Below, piece by piece: positions 1-8,548 of a stretch of DNA of 64,000 bases (its first letter is position 1; each line of letters begins with the position of its first letter). The notes beneath the pieces are model-generated. The model was given only the letters and a program-made list of their open reading frames with translations. It had not been told where the DNA came from and did no database searches. Both the position numbers and the translations under genes were made by a program. Location: positions 1,045,061-1,109,060 of the forward strand of contig NZ_LWKZ01000012.1 of assembly GCF_001905005.1 (NCBI RefSeq), read 5' to 3'. This DNA is from Streptomyces sp. CB02923 (GTDB lineage: Bacteria > Actinomycetota > Actinomycetes > Streptomycetales > Streptomycetaceae).

Positions 1-1918
1 AGTCGAAGAAGTTCTGCACCACCAGAACCCCGTTGTGCACCTCTCCCTCGTACTCGATCTCCTTCTGGTACGAGAACACGTCGTTCAGCAGCGTCGCGTA
101 GTCGGCGGCGGCGTTCTCCAGGGAACGCATCGGACCGCTCCGGTAGATCTCCTGCGGAACGCGCCGCCCGTGCCCGATACGGCTCAAACTCATCGTCATG
201 TCGGAGCCGAACGTCGCCCGCCGCATCTCGATGTAGTCCACCGGATCGGGAATGTGGTGCAGCGCCTGGTTCTCCAGTTCCCAGATCCACCCGGCCGTCA
301 TCACCTCGACGGAGTCCCGGAACGTCTTCCGCGCCGCGGCGTCCATGGATTCCGTCGTACGGCGCCACAGATCCGCCAGCCCGCGTTCCATCGCGTTCGC
401 GGGCTCCGGCATCGCCTCGCCGTCCTCCACCGGCATGAACGCCGAAAGCCGCACATTGCACGCCTTCGCCCCGGTCAGATCCCGCACCGCCCCGAACACC
501 GCGGGGTAGTAATCGTCCCCGTACGTCCCCCACGTCAGCCACTGCGACCCCAGGTCCAGTTCCTCCGGCGTCGCCTCGGGGTCCAGCCCGGCAGCACACA
601 GCGGGAAGTCGTAGTCGGTCACCTTTCCGGCGTCCCAGACATCCGACAGCGGTACCCCTGCCTGCGGCCGGAACATCCCCATCTGCCGCGCCCATTCCAC
701 GGCGTTCACCCGGGCTCCGTCCAGGTGCGGACTGAGCGTCGTCGTGAACGGCATGTAGAAGTCCGGCAGTTGCGAAGGGCCCACCTTCCGGAACGGCACA
801 TGCGTGAAATTCCGTACCCGCTTCGCCCCCGTGACCGCCAGGGCGCGCCGGACATCCATCCCCGAAGTCCCGAGCCCCCCGAAGGCGAACGGCGACCAGC
901 CCCCTGCCGACTCCGCCGCCTTTCCGCCCCCGTTCATGTACCGGCTCGACCTCATATGCCATTCATGCCCGCCCGACTGCCAGTCCTGGAGCCCCTTGGC
1001 ATAAGCCAGTACATCCGCGCACTCCTGCGGACTCAGCCCCTTCTCCGCGAACAGCACCGGAAGTTCGGTCAGCACCGTGTTCTCGAACTGCTGAACCCGC
1101 GAGGTGATCAGGTCATTGACGGCGTCCGCCGACTCCTGGGTGGTGCAGCCGAGGAAGTTCTCCAACACCAGCACACTATTGCTGAGCTCCCCTTCCTCCT
1201 CGGTCTCCCGCTGGTACGAGAACAGGTCGTTCCGCAGGTGCACCCCGTCCGAGAACGTGTCCTTCAGCACCCGCAACGGCCGCGACCCGGCAACCGCCGC
1301 CGGCACCTCGGCCCCCGCCGCGAACTCCACCAGCCCCGCCGACCAAGGGGCCCCGCCGACCTTGCGCCGCATCTCGATGTATTCGACGGGATTCGGCACC
1401 CGCCCGGCGTTGATGTTCGACAGTTCCCACAACGACTCGTTCAGCAGATGCTCGGTACTCTCCCGGAACCGAGCCCGCCACCCCTCCGACATCGAAGGCA
1501 CCGTCCGCGCCCACAGATCCGCCAGCCCCGCCTCGACCGGATTGACCGGCGCGGGCACCGGCGTATCCAGGTCCATCGGCATGAACAGCGGCAGCCGGTC
1601 CAGATACGCCTTTCCGCCCACCCGGTCCTGCGTCCGTTTGAACGCCTCCAGGAAATGGTCGTCGAAGAAGAACACCCACACGTACCAGTCCGTCACCAGC
1701 GCCAGCGCATCCGCCGAGCAATCCGGATGCGTATACGCGCACAGCAACGCGTAGTCATGCGCATCCAGATCCCTCTCCTCCCAGATCCCCGACCCCTCCA
1801 CCATGCCCATCCCGCGCGCCCACTCCTTGGAATGCCGCCGCGCCCCCTCCAGATGCGCGTTCAATCGCGCCGGATACGGCAGATAGAATCCCGGCAATTC
1901 AAACGGCTGCCCGCTCAC
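1..1918 (-). CDS. geoA: Germacradienol/geosmin synthase, C-terminus beyond window edge
   Basis: Two-domain class I terpene cyclase that makes the earthy odorant geosmin: in this family the N-terminal domain turns farnesyl diphosphate into germacradienol and the C-terminal domain converts that to geosmin, in the cytoplasm with Mg2+. The N-terminal domain shows the metal motif DDHFLE at residues 86-91 and the NSE-type motif NDLFSYQRE from residue 230. The second domain has the characteristic altered motif DDYYP and a second NSE motif, NDVFSYQKE, from about residue 612. A GTG start at 1918 gives the expected N-terminus (SGQPFELPGFYLP). 639 codons are present; the family is about 725 residues, so roughly the last 90 lie outside. 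Identification is near certain from residue-level similarity to the S. coelicolor enzyme as I remember it. Confidence 0.97.
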   Translation of the reverse strand, partial: MSGQPFELPGFYLPYPARLNAHLEGARRHSKEWARGMGMVEGSGIWEERDLDAHDYALLCAYTHPDCSADALALVTDWYVWVFFFDDHFLEAFKRTQDRVGGKAYLDRLPLFMPMDLDTPVPAPVNPVEAGLADLWARTVPSMSEGWRARFRESTEHLLNESLWELSNINAGRVPNPVEYIEMRRKVGGAPWSAGLVEFAAGAEVPAAVAGSRPLRVLKDTFSDGVHLRNDLFSYQRETEEEGELSNSVLVLENFLGCTTQESADAVNDLITSRVQQFENTVLTELPVLFAEKGLSPQECADVLAYAKGLQDWQSGGHEWHMRSSRYMNGGGKAAESAGGWSPFAFGGLGTSGMDVRRALAVTGAKRVRNFTHVPFRKVGPSQLPDFYMPFTTTLSPHLDGARVNAVEWARQMGMFRPQAGVPLSDVWDAGKVTDYDFPLCAAGLDPEATPEELDLGSQWLTWGTYGDDYYPAVFGAVRDLTGAKACNVRLSAFMPVEDGEAMPEPANAMERGLADLWRRTTESMDAAARKTFRDSVEVMTAGWIWELENQALHHIPDPVDYIEMRRATFGSDMTMSLSRIGHGRRVPQEIYRSGPMRSLENAAADYATLLNDVFSYQKEIEYEGEVHNGVLVVQNFFD

Positions 1919-2168
1919 TGCATACCCTTTCGTCGTCCATCTCTCCGGTATCACCACAAGATGTACGCCGAGCAGGCAAGCCCCGGCCAACTCCCCGCGT
2001 TCCCGCCGCTCGGCGGCCACAGCACTACCCACCCGGCCCGCCTTTTATCCACCGTCTTGACAGACCGTAAGTGCGTATGGTCCGGGTGGCGGCTGTCGTC
2101 CCATAGCTTGATCGCACGTATTTCCGATTAGCGCGCGAACGGAAAGAGGCAAAGGGCCGCTGGGCCGT
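1919..2168. other. Intergenic region upstream of geoA
   Basis: About 250 bp between the geosmin synthase start and the repeat at the TetR gene end. It should hold the geoA promoter. I see no convincing operator or hairpin; the stretch 2040-2130 is less GC-rich than its surroundings, as expected for a promoter region. Confidence 0.4.
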
Positions 2169-2224
2169 GCTCAACCCCGCGTACTCAACCCCGCGTGCTC
2201 AACTCCGCGGGCTCAGCCCCGCCA
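2169..2224. repeat. Four 14-bp tandem repeats over the TetR stop codon
   Basis: Units at 2169-2182, 2183-2196, 2197-2210 and 2211-2224 share the form GCTCAACCCCGCGT with few changes. The TetR gene stop (TCA on the plus strand, 2199-2201) lies in the third unit. The two copies beyond it carry the same stop trinucleotide at 2185 and 2171. Because 14 is not a multiple of three, the three stops fall in three different frames. Confidence 0.85.
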
Positions 2225-2780
2225 CGGTGAGCCGGAACAGCCGGTCCGCCGCGGCGGCGGGATCGAGGTGGTGCTCCGTGGCCAGGGTCAGGCCGACGGC
2301 CAGCGTGATCAGATCCGCGACGGTGAACTCCGGGGCCACCGCGCCGTCCTCTACGGCGCGGCGCAGCAGTGGCGCTGCGGCCTCTTCCAGCGGTGCCGAG
2401 CAGGAGTTCTCGTACGCCGGGTCGTCGGCCCCGGTGCTGTCGTAGGCCAGTGCGGGCGCGAGTCCGCGGGCGGTGACGCAGTAGGCGATGACGTCACTCA
2501 GCCATTCCAGGAGCGCGGCTCGGCTGTCGGGCCTGTCGGCCAGATCGCGGGCGCGTACGCACAGCGCCTCGATCCGCTTTCCGGCGACCGCTTCCAGCAG
2601 TGCGCGGCGGGTGGGGAAGTGCCGGCGAACCGTCGCCGAGCCGACCTGCGCCGTGCGGGCGATCTGTTCCAGAGAGGCGTCGGCGCCATGGGCGGCGACT
2701 TCCTCCTCGGCCACGGCGAGGATGCGCGCGTAGTTGCGCCTGGCGTCCGCGCGACGGGTCTCAGGACGGATCTCGGGCAC
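2199..2780 (-). CDS. TetR/AcrR-family transcriptional regulator
   Basis: Predicted DNA-binding repressor of 193 residues. The N-terminal helix-turn-helix is recognisable (ARILAVAEEEVAAHG, then SLEQIARTAQVGSATVRRHF), followed by a variable ligand-binding domain. I chose the GTG at 2780 because GAGGGG sits five bases upstream. A TTG at 2804 and a GTG at 2795 are in frame, but the TTG lies inside the operator-like palindrome and neither has a ribosome site. The gene is divergent from the NmrA-type gene at 2885, with two palindromes between them, so it most likely represses that neighbour and itself. Ligand unknown. Confidence 0.88.
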   Translation of the reverse strand: MPEIRPETRRADARRNYARILAVAEEEVAAHGADASLEQIARTAQVGSATVRRHFPTRRALLEAVAGKRIEALCVRARDLADRPDSRAALLEWLSDVIAYCVTARGLAPALAYDSTGADDPAYENSCSAPLEEAAAPLLRRAVEDGAVAPEFTVADLITLAVGLTLATEHHLDPAAAADRLFRLTVAGLSPRS

Positions 2781-2802
2781 TGCGTCCCCTCTCACGGTTG
2801 CC

Positions 2803-2858
2803 AAGTGGCGGGCCCCGCCATATCGTACCCCGCAAGGAAACGGCGGGGCCCGCCACTT
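2803..2858. promoter_or_regulatory. Duplicated palindromic operator between tetR-type and NmrA-type genes
   Basis: A 17-bp arm (AAGTGGCGGGCCCCGCC, 2803-2819) is repeated as a perfect inverted copy at 2842-2858. Each arm is itself a palindrome around one central base (core GGCGGG-N-CCCGCC). The paired sites flank about 22 bp that should hold the promoter. This fits autoregulation by the adjacent TetR protein and control of the divergent gene. The binding protein is inferred, not shown. Confidence 0.75.
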
Positions 2859-2884
2859 ATAGTTCAGAGCATCCGAGGAGCACC

Positions 2885-3823
2885 ATGTCCACAGCCCCTA
2901 CGTCCACACCCCCCTCGCCCGTTCTGGTCACCGGTGCCACCGGCCGCCAGGGCGGAGCGACCGTTCGTGCCCTGCTCGCGGCGGGCGCCCCCGTCCGCGC
3001 CCTGGTACGCGACGCGGCCACCGACCGGGCCAAGGCCGTTGCGGCGCTCGGCGCCGAACTGGTCACCGGCGACCTGCACGACCGTGAGTCCGTGATCCGC
3101 GCCGCCGAAGGCGTCCGAGCCGTCTTCTCGGTGCAGATGCCCGCCTTCACCGCGGAGGGCCCCGATTTCGACGGGGAGGTGGCCCAGGGCGTCAACCTCG
3201 TCGAGGGCGCGAAGGCCGCCGGAGTGCGGCAGTTCGTGTACAGCTCCGTCTCCGGTGCGGGCCGGCACACCGAAGCCCCGGGCTGGGACGAGGAGCGCTT
3301 CGGCTTCATGAACCCCGCCATGGGCACCAAGGCCGCGGTCCAGGACCGGGTCCGCGAGGCCGGATTCCCCCACTGGACGCTGCTCAAGCCGGGCTTCTTC
3401 ATGGAGAACTTCCTGCCGTCCCTGGCCTACATGTTCCCCCGCGGTATCGAGGGCGGCCTGGTGACCCTTCTAAGGCCGGAGACCCGGCTGTCCCTGGCCG
3501 CGGTGGACGACATCGGCGCGGCCGCCGCCGCAGCCTTCGCCGCCCCGGAACGGTTCGACGGGGTCGAGCTGGAGCTGGCGAGCGACTACCTCTCGATGAC
3601 CGAGATCGCCGGGACCCTCTCCCGCGTCTTGGGGAGGGACGTGCCCGCCCCTGACATGACCGAGGAGGAGGCCGTCGCTGCCGGAATGCCGGCGATGGGC
3701 CGCTCACACCTGTGGCTGAATGCGACCGGCCAGCCGGCCCGCCCGGAGTACGCCAAGGACCTCGGCATCCCGCTCACCACCTTCGAGGAATGGGCGCGGA
3801 AGTACATGCGGCCCGGCGCCTGA
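2885..3823 (+). CDS. NmrA-like NAD(P)-binding protein
   Basis: Atypical short-chain dehydrogenase of the NmrA/HSCARG type, 312 residues. The N-terminal Rossmann motif VTGATGRQGG lies at about residues 15-24, followed by the usual NmrA features (VRALVRD, then the acidic turn GDLHD, and FVYSSVSGAG). The family contains both redox-sensing regulators and oxidoreductases such as quinone reductases; nothing here separates these. The ATG at 2885 has GAGGAG five bases upstream and gives a normal N-terminus. The divergent TetR gene and double operator imply induction by a small molecule. Substrate unknown. Confidence 0.85.
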   Translation: MSTAPTSTPPSPVLVTGATGRQGGATVRALLAAGAPVRALVRDAATDRAKAVAALGAELVTGDLHDRESVIRAAEGVRAVFSVQMPAFTAEGPDFDGEVAQGVNLVEGAKAAGVRQFVYSSVSGAGRHTEAPGWDEERFGFMNPAMGTKAAVQDRVREAGFPHWTLLKPGFFMENFLPSLAYMFPRGIEGGLVTLLRPETRLSLAAVDDIGAAAAAAFAAPERFDGVELELASDYLSMTEIAGTLSRVLGRDVPAPDMTEEEAVAAGMPAMGRSHLWLNATGQPARPEYAKDLGIPLTTFEEWARKYMRPGA

Positions 3824-3879
3824 CACGGCCCGGGGCTGCCGTCGTACGGCCGTGGCGGCGGCAGCCCTCCCCGCGGGTT

Positions 3880-4476
3880 TCAGCCCTTGCGGGGGGAGAA
3901 ACCGCCGTCGGCGTCGCCGCGGGCCGTACAGTCCGTGCCCTGGTAGCGGTCGGCGAAGGTGCCGGTGAGGCCGGTGAACGCGTCGTAGTCATGGTCCAAG
4001 GGCAGATCTGTGCTCACCCTGAACCGCAGCTGCACATGGACGGACTCGCGGGGTTTCAGCGTCTTCGGGGCGGGGATGGTGCCGCCGGCGTTCCCGTTGG
4101 CCTGGCGCAGCGTCTTCCAGGCGCGCTGCGAGGTGTCCCAGTACTGCAGATCGCCGTACGGGCTCAGGTCGCGCTCGCCCTCGTTGTAGACGTAACTGCC
4201 CAGCTTGCCGCTGAGTTCGAACGACTTCAGCTCCTTCGCCGAGGCGTTGGTGAGCGTGGCGGTGTAGGTCGTCCAGTGAGTGCCGAGAGTGATCGACTTG
4301 GGTATGCCGAACGAGCGGCCCACGAAGGTGTTGTTGTGGGGCTGCCCGACATCGGAGCACTTCGGAAGGTCCGCGGCAGGGGCCGGGGCCGCCTGCGAGG
4401 CAGGCGCGGCGGCCACCGCCATGGGAAGCAGGGCAGCCGTCGCGGCCGAGAGCGACAGGGCGCGGCGCAGTGTCAT
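3880..4476 (-). CDS. Secreted protein of unknown function, paralogue of its upstream neighbour
   Basis: 198-residue exported protein. It starts with a clear Sec signal peptide (MTLRRALSLSAATAALLPMA, probable cleavage after ASQA near residue 29). The mature part (SDVGQPHNNTFVG, then TYTATLTNASAKEL) resembles the extracellular beta-sandwich-like segment of the protein encoded just upstream at 4616-5689: both have an aromatic-rich YTATLTN or FSLTLTN strand and a YWD/YWELE segment. It lacks the sorting signal of that neighbour, so it is probably released or held by partners. The gap of about 140 bp allows co-transcription. No enzymatic motif is visible. Confidence 0.8.
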   Translation of the reverse strand: MTLRRALSLSAATAALLPMAVAAAPASQAAPAPAADLPKCSDVGQPHNNTFVGRSFGIPKSITLGTHWTTYTATLTNASAKELKSFELSGKLGSYVYNEGERDLSPYGDLQYWDTSQRAWKTLRQANGNAGGTIPAPKTLKPRESVHVQLRFRVSTDLPLDHDYDAFTGLTGTFADRYQGTDCTARGDADGGFSPRKG

Positions 4477-4615
4477 GAAGGTCTCTTTCCCGGTTCTTCG
4501 GACCTGTGGAGCCTGTGCTTCCGGTGTCGTGGAGGCCTCAGGCCGTGGGTCCTTGGTCAGCAGGTTCTTGGCGAGGCGGTCGGGGCGTCGGGGCGTCGGT
4601 GTGAGGGTGTGGGGG

Positions 4616-5689
4616 TTACGCGATGACGTCCGTGACGTCCGTGGCGCCCGAACCCGCCGCGCCCTTCCGGCGGCGCGCGCCGATGACCGCACCCGCGCCG
4701 ACCGCCATCGCGGCCCCGCCGGCGAGCGCGATGGCCGGGAGCGCGGACGAGGAGCCGGTCGCGGCGAGCTGGGCGCCGCCCTGCGCGCTGAGGCCACCGG
4801 CAGAACCGGAACCACCCGTACCGCCGCCGGGCGCGGCGCTCCGGCTGGGCTCGGCGGTCGGGGTGGGATCGGCCGTGCCGCCCGGCTTCCCCGGCTTGCC
4901 CGGCTCACTCGGCTCGGCGGTCGGGGGCTGCGTCGGCTTCGCGCCCGCGGGGAGGATGGTGAAGTCGTACCAGGCTTCCTTGGACGAACCACAGGAACCG
5001 TCGCGGTTGCGGTAGTCGCCGGCGGCGAGCGCGTACCCGGCGCCGGGCTTGGCGTCCTTGACCGCGCGGGTGCGCAGTTGGAGCGTGACGGTGCCGCGCG
5101 GACCGACGGCAAAGAAGCCGAACAGTTCTTCGGGCGCCGCGTCGTGGAAGGACTTCCACTGCCCCGTCTTGGCGTCGCGGTACTCGGTCTCCAGCTCCCA
5201 GTACGGCCGGTCGACATCTTCGGCGGAGGACACGGCCAGGAAGGGCTGGACCTCCTCCAGGGACGTGCCGGTGGTGTTGGTGAGCGTCAAGGAGAAGGGG
5301 ACCCAGGCGCCGCCCGCGGTCAGCCGCGGCGGCAGCCCGTGGACGGCCACGTTCAACTGGCCGGACTCGAACGCGCAGGACTGCTCCGCACCATCGTCAT
5401 CACCGGCGTCCTTGCCGCCACCGATGGCACCACCCGCGCGAGTGGACCCCTTGGCCTCTTCGGCGGCCCCGGCGGCTTTCGGCGGCTGCACCTGGGCGGC
5501 GGGGCGGGCGGCCCCGTCGCGATCCTGGGCTGCCGGGCCATCGGGGGAGCCGGGAGAGGAGGCGGGCGTGCGGGGACCCGACTCGGACACCGGCTCCGTT
5601 GCGAACGCGGCGGCGGGCACGGCCAGTACGGCGGCGGGCGCTATCACGGCAGCCGCTGCGGCAGCCGTCAGGGCACGGCGAATTCTCAT
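4616..5689 (-). CDS. LAXTG-anchored cell-wall surface protein (sortase E substrate)
   Basis: 357-residue surface protein. It has a signal peptide at residues 1-30, a low-complexity Pro/Ala/Gly linker (35-95), a folded domain (about 100-250) with two cysteines, then a Pro/Thr/Ser-rich wall-spanning stalk. The C-terminal sorting signal comprises LAATG at 308-312, a hydrophobic segment and the positive tail GARRRK. LAXTG is the recognition sequence known for Streptomyces class E sortases, so covalent attachment to peptidoglycan is expected. Its folded domain is related to the secreted protein encoded next to it. Function unknown; no sortase gene lies in the window. Confidence 0.88.
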   Translation of the reverse strand: MRIRRALTAAAAAAVIAPAAVLAVPAAAFATEPVSESGPRTPASSPGSPDGPAAQDRDGAARPAAQVQPPKAAGAAEEAKGSTRAGGAIGGGKDAGDDDGAEQSCAFESGQLNVAVHGLPPRLTAGGAWVPFSLTLTNTTGTSLEEVQPFLAVSSAEDVDRPYWELETEYRDAKTGQWKSFHDAAPEELFGFFAVGPRGTVTLQLRTRAVKDAKPGAGYALAAGDYRNRDGSCGSSKEAWYDFTILPAGAKPTQPPTAEPSEPGKPGKPGGTADPTPTAEPSRSAAPGGGTGGSGSAGGLSAQGGAQLAATGSSSALPAIALAGGAAMAVGAGAVIGARRRKGAAGSGATDVTDVIA

Positions 5690-5942
5690 CCAGCAGACCT
5701 CTCGAATCCCAAGCGCCGCCTGAACGACGCAGGTTGACGTTCGCCATGGTCAGGCTGTGCGTGACGCATGGTGCACGCGAGTGCGCTTGCAGACATGCGT
5801 ACACCTGTGCCCCGCACAAGACCACTCGCCCAGCAAAAAAGTTGCTCAATCAAGCCACTGAAGTGACACATGGGGCGAGAGGGACCTTGCCCACCACAAG
5901 AAGGCAAGGCCGGACGGGTTCTTTCCGCTGACGGTTCTCACA
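5690..5942. other. Intergenic region upstream of the LAXTG protein gene
   Basis: About 250 bp between the surface-protein start and the terminator beyond glnA. It is locally less GC-rich around 5830-5880, consistent with a promoter for the minus-strand surface-protein genes. No operator or conserved ORF was recognised. Confidence 0.4.
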
Positions 5943-5988
5943 CGCCAGTGGGGCGGCCACTCCGTCCGGAGTGGCCGCCCCACTGGCG
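5943..5988. terminator. Perfect 21-bp stem terminator downstream of glnA
   Basis: Inverted repeat with 21-bp perfect arms (5943-5963 and 5968-5988) and a four-base loop, about 80 bp beyond the glnA stop. It is strong enough to stop transcription from either side. There is no U tract, as is common in streptomycetes. Confidence 0.85.
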
Positions 5989-6066
5989 TACTGACGGCAG
6001 GTCAGGCTCTGAGCCGTCCGGTGCGCACACGGTGCACACGGGGAGGAAAGCGCCCGCCTTCGCCTT

Positions 6067-7476
6067 TTAGATGTCGAAGTACAGCTCGAACTCGTGCGGG
6101 TGCGGGCGGAGCTGGATCGGGGCGATTTCGTTGGTGCGCTTGTAGTCGATCCAGGTTTCGATGAGGTCGGAGGTGAAGACGCCGCCCTGCTGGAGATACT
6201 CGTTGTCGGCTTCCAGGGCGTCGAGGACGGCCGGGAGGCTGGTGGGGACCTGGGGGACGCCCGCGTGCTCCTCGGGGGCGAGCTCGTAGAGGTCCTTGTC
6301 GATCGGCTCGGCCGGCTCGATCTTGTTCTTGACGCCGTCCAGGCCCGCGAGGAGGAGGGCGGAGAAGGCGAGGTAGGGGTTCGAGGACGGGTCCGGGGCG
6401 CGGAACTCGACGCGCTTGGCCTTCGGGTTGGAGCCGGTGATCGGGATGCGCATCGCGGCGGAGCGGTTGCGCTGCGAGTACACCAGGTTGACCGGGGCCT
6501 CGAAGCCGGGGACCAGGCGGTGGTAGGAGTTCACCGTCGGGTTGGTGAAGGCGAGGAGGGAGGGGGCGTGCTTGAGGATGCCGCCGATGTAGTAGCGGGC
6601 GGTGTCCGAGAGGCCCGCGTAGCCCTGCTCGTCGTAGAAGAGGGGCTCGCCGCCGGTCCACAGGGACTGGTGGACGTGCATGCCGGAGCCGTTGTCGCCG
6701 AAGATCGGCTTGGGCATGAAGGTGGCGGTCTTGCCGTTGCGCCAGGCGACGTTCTTCACGATGTACTTGAAGAGCATCAGGTCGTCGGCGGCGGCGAGGA
6801 GCGTGTTGAACTTGTAGTTGATCTCCGCCTGGCCGGCCGTGCCGACCTCGTGGTGCTGGCGCTCGACCTTCAGGCCGGCCGCGTCGAGCTCCAGGGAGAT
6901 CTCGGCACGCAGGTCGGCGAAGTGGTCGACCGGGGGAGCCGGGAAGTAGCCGCCCTTGTAGCGGACCTTGTAACCACGGTTGTTGATCTCGGAGCCGGTG
7001 TTCCAGGCGCCGGCCTCGGAGTCGATGTGGTAGAAGGACTGGTTCGCCGACGTCTCGAAGCGGACGTTGTCGAAGACGTAGAACTCGGCCTCCGGGCCGA
7101 AGAACGCGGTGTCGGCGATGCCGGTGGAGGCGAGGTACGCCTCGGCCTTCTTCGCCACGTTGCGCGGGTCACGGCTGTACTGCTCGCCGGTGATCGGGTC
7201 GTGGATGAAGAAGTTGACGTTCAGCGTCTTGTCGCGGCGGAACGGGTCCACGCGGGCGGTGGAGAGGTCGGCGCGCAGGGCCATGTCGGACTCGTGGATG
7301 GCCTGGAAGCCGCGGATCGAGGAGCCGTCGAAGGCGAGCTCCTCGGTCGGGTCGAACGCCTCCGCCGGAACCGTGAAGTGCTGCATCACACCGGGCAGGT
7401 CGCAGAATCGGACGTCGACGAACTTGACGTCCTCGTCCGCGATGAACTTCGTGGCCTCATCGGCGTTCTGGAACAT
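6067..7476 (-). CDS. glnA: Glutamine synthetase type I
   Basis: Cytoplasmic dodecameric enzyme that makes glutamine from glutamate, ammonia and ATP; the main nitrogen assimilation step. The 469 residues match GSI: the beta-grasp segment (LAFDGSSIRGF), the catalytic glutamate loop (FFGPEAEFYVFD), HEVGTAGQAEI, the His-rich GMHVHQSLW site and the Asp/Glu strand FRAPDPSSNPYLAF. The adenylylation region DKDLYELAPEE is present, so GlnE control of that tyrosine is likely. The ATG at 7476 has a strong GGAGGAG site. A GlnR box lies about 100 bp upstream, so nitrogen control by GlnR is expected. Confidence 0.98.
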   Translation of the reverse strand: MFQNADEATKFIADEDVKFVDVRFCDLPGVMQHFTVPAEAFDPTEELAFDGSSIRGFQAIHESDMALRADLSTARVDPFRRDKTLNVNFFIHDPITGEQYSRDPRNVAKKAEAYLASTGIADTAFFGPEAEFYVFDNVRFETSANQSFYHIDSEAGAWNTGSEINNRGYKVRYKGGYFPAPPVDHFADLRAEISLELDAAGLKVERQHHEVGTAGQAEINYKFNTLLAAADDLMLFKYIVKNVAWRNGKTATFMPKPIFGDNGSGMHVHQSLWTGGEPLFYDEQGYAGLSDTARYYIGGILKHAPSLLAFTNPTVNSYHRLVPGFEAPVNLVYSQRNRSAAMRIPITGSNPKAKRVEFRAPDPSSNPYLAFSALLLAGLDGVKNKIEPAEPIDKDLYELAPEEHAGVPQVPTSLPAVLDALEADNEYLQQGGVFTSDLIETWIDYKRTNEIAPIQLRPHPHEFELYFDI

Positions 7477-7578
7477 CCAACTCCTCCTAGCCCGGTCACC
7501 GGCGGTCGGCGGACGCGGGATTGCTACTCGGAGCGCGTCATGTGCGGTGGCGCGCTTGCCCGACCATAGGCAGGCGGG

Positions 7579-7616
7579 ATTTCCCAAGCATGACCCATTT
7601 GTTTCGCCGAGGTTAA
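7579..7616 (-). promoter_or_regulatory. GlnR box upstream of glnA
   Basis: Read on the minus strand the region gives TTAAC-n6-GAAAC-n6-GTCAT-n6-GAAAT. This matches the known Streptomyces GlnR pattern gTnAc-n6-GaAAc repeated twice, with exact six-base spacers. It ends about 100 bp before the glnA start codon, the right place for the nitrogen regulator GlnR. Confidence 0.85.
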
Positions 7617-7814
7617 CCGCCGCGCGGCCCTTTTCGCGGGGTGATGTACGGGGGAATGGGCGAACGGAATTGATCATTCCGAGGTGGGGGCGGGCGGCGT
7701 GCGCAGTGCCGCGGGGCTGTTCCCGTACGGCCCCGGCGGGTGACGGGCCCGTCGCGCGGCGGTTCCGGCGCGGCCTCCGGGGCCCTCGGTGCTGCCCCGC
7801 GAAGGGGGAAACGT

Positions 7815-8306
7815 ATGCGGTCGCAGTACCGTGGACGGGTGGACAACAGGCAAGCAATCGGATCGTGGATCTCCGGGCCCCGCGCGGCAGCCGAGGACAT
7901 GGGTGTCGAGTTCGGCTACCGCGGGCAGCAGCTCGGGCTGCCCGCGGAGGGGCCGGGCTCGATCGCGCGTCCCGGCCGGCGCTTCGCCGCCCTCTTCGTC
8001 GACTGGGCGCTGTGCACGCTCGTCGCGTACGGGCTGCTGAGCCACGGCCGGGCCGACTCGACGAGCAACTGGGCGCTGGCCGTCTTCGTGGTGCTCAGCG
8101 TGCTGACGGTCGGCACGGTGGGCTTCACGCCGGGCAAGCGGCTGCTGGGCCTGCGGGTCGTCGCCGAGGGCGGCGGGCGGCTGCCCCTGCTGCGCGTGGT
8201 CCTGCGGACGGTCCTGCTGGCCGTGGTCATCCCGGCGGTGATCTGGGACCGCGACGGCCGCGGCCTCCACGACCGCCTCGCCCGCGCCGTGCAGGTCCGG
8301 ATCTGA
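7815..8306 (+). CDS. RDD-family membrane protein
   Basis: 163-residue integral membrane protein with the RDD signature: ARPGRRFAALFVDW (Arg-Arg...Asp-Trp), a second helix, the glycine-rich loop GTVGFTPGKRLLGLRVV and the C-terminal DRDGRGLHDRLARAV motif. RDD proteins are small membrane proteins of mostly unknown role; some have been linked to ion transport. The ATG at 7815 follows a strong AAGGGGGAA site. A GTG at 7839 would give the VDNRQAIGSW start I recall from relatives. It is divergent from glnA, with about 340 bp between that includes the GlnR box. Confidence 0.82.
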   Translation: MRSQYRGRVDNRQAIGSWISGPRAAAEDMGVEFGYRGQQLGLPAEGPGSIARPGRRFAALFVDWALCTLVAYGLLSHGRADSTSNWALAVFVVLSVLTVGTVGFTPGKRLLGLRVVAEGGGRLPLLRVVLRTVLLAVVIPAVIWDRDGRGLHDRLARAVQVRI

Positions 8307-8474
8307 TCCGTAGGGCGATGCAGGCTCCGGACGCTCCGTACACCCCGGACGCTCCGTACGGGTTGTAACGGACGTAGGCGGCGCATTCCGGAACCCCGGC
8401 CTCAGGAGCCTCAGCCTCCGGAGCCCCGCCTCCAGAGCCTCCGGAAACCCTGTCTCCGAACCCTCCGTAAACCC

Positions 8475-8512
8475 CCGAGGGGCCCGGGACCACATGGTCC
8501 CGGGCCCCTCGG
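8475..8512. terminator. Terminator between convergent RDD and DUF4191 genes
   Basis: Perfect 18-bp inverted repeat (8475-8492 and 8495-8512) with almost no loop, positioned to end both convergent genes. The preceding stretch 8310-8470 contains loose repeats of CTCCGGANNC and no gene. Confidence 0.8.
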
Positions 8513-8548
8513 CCGTTCCGGTGATGGGCGCTGTGCCGCGGGTGCGGC

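Noticed and set aside
35..2131. 698-residue plus-strand ORF opposite geoA
   Set aside because: His/Pro/Arg-rich antisense frame; the minus strand encodes a complete terpene cyclase with motifs.
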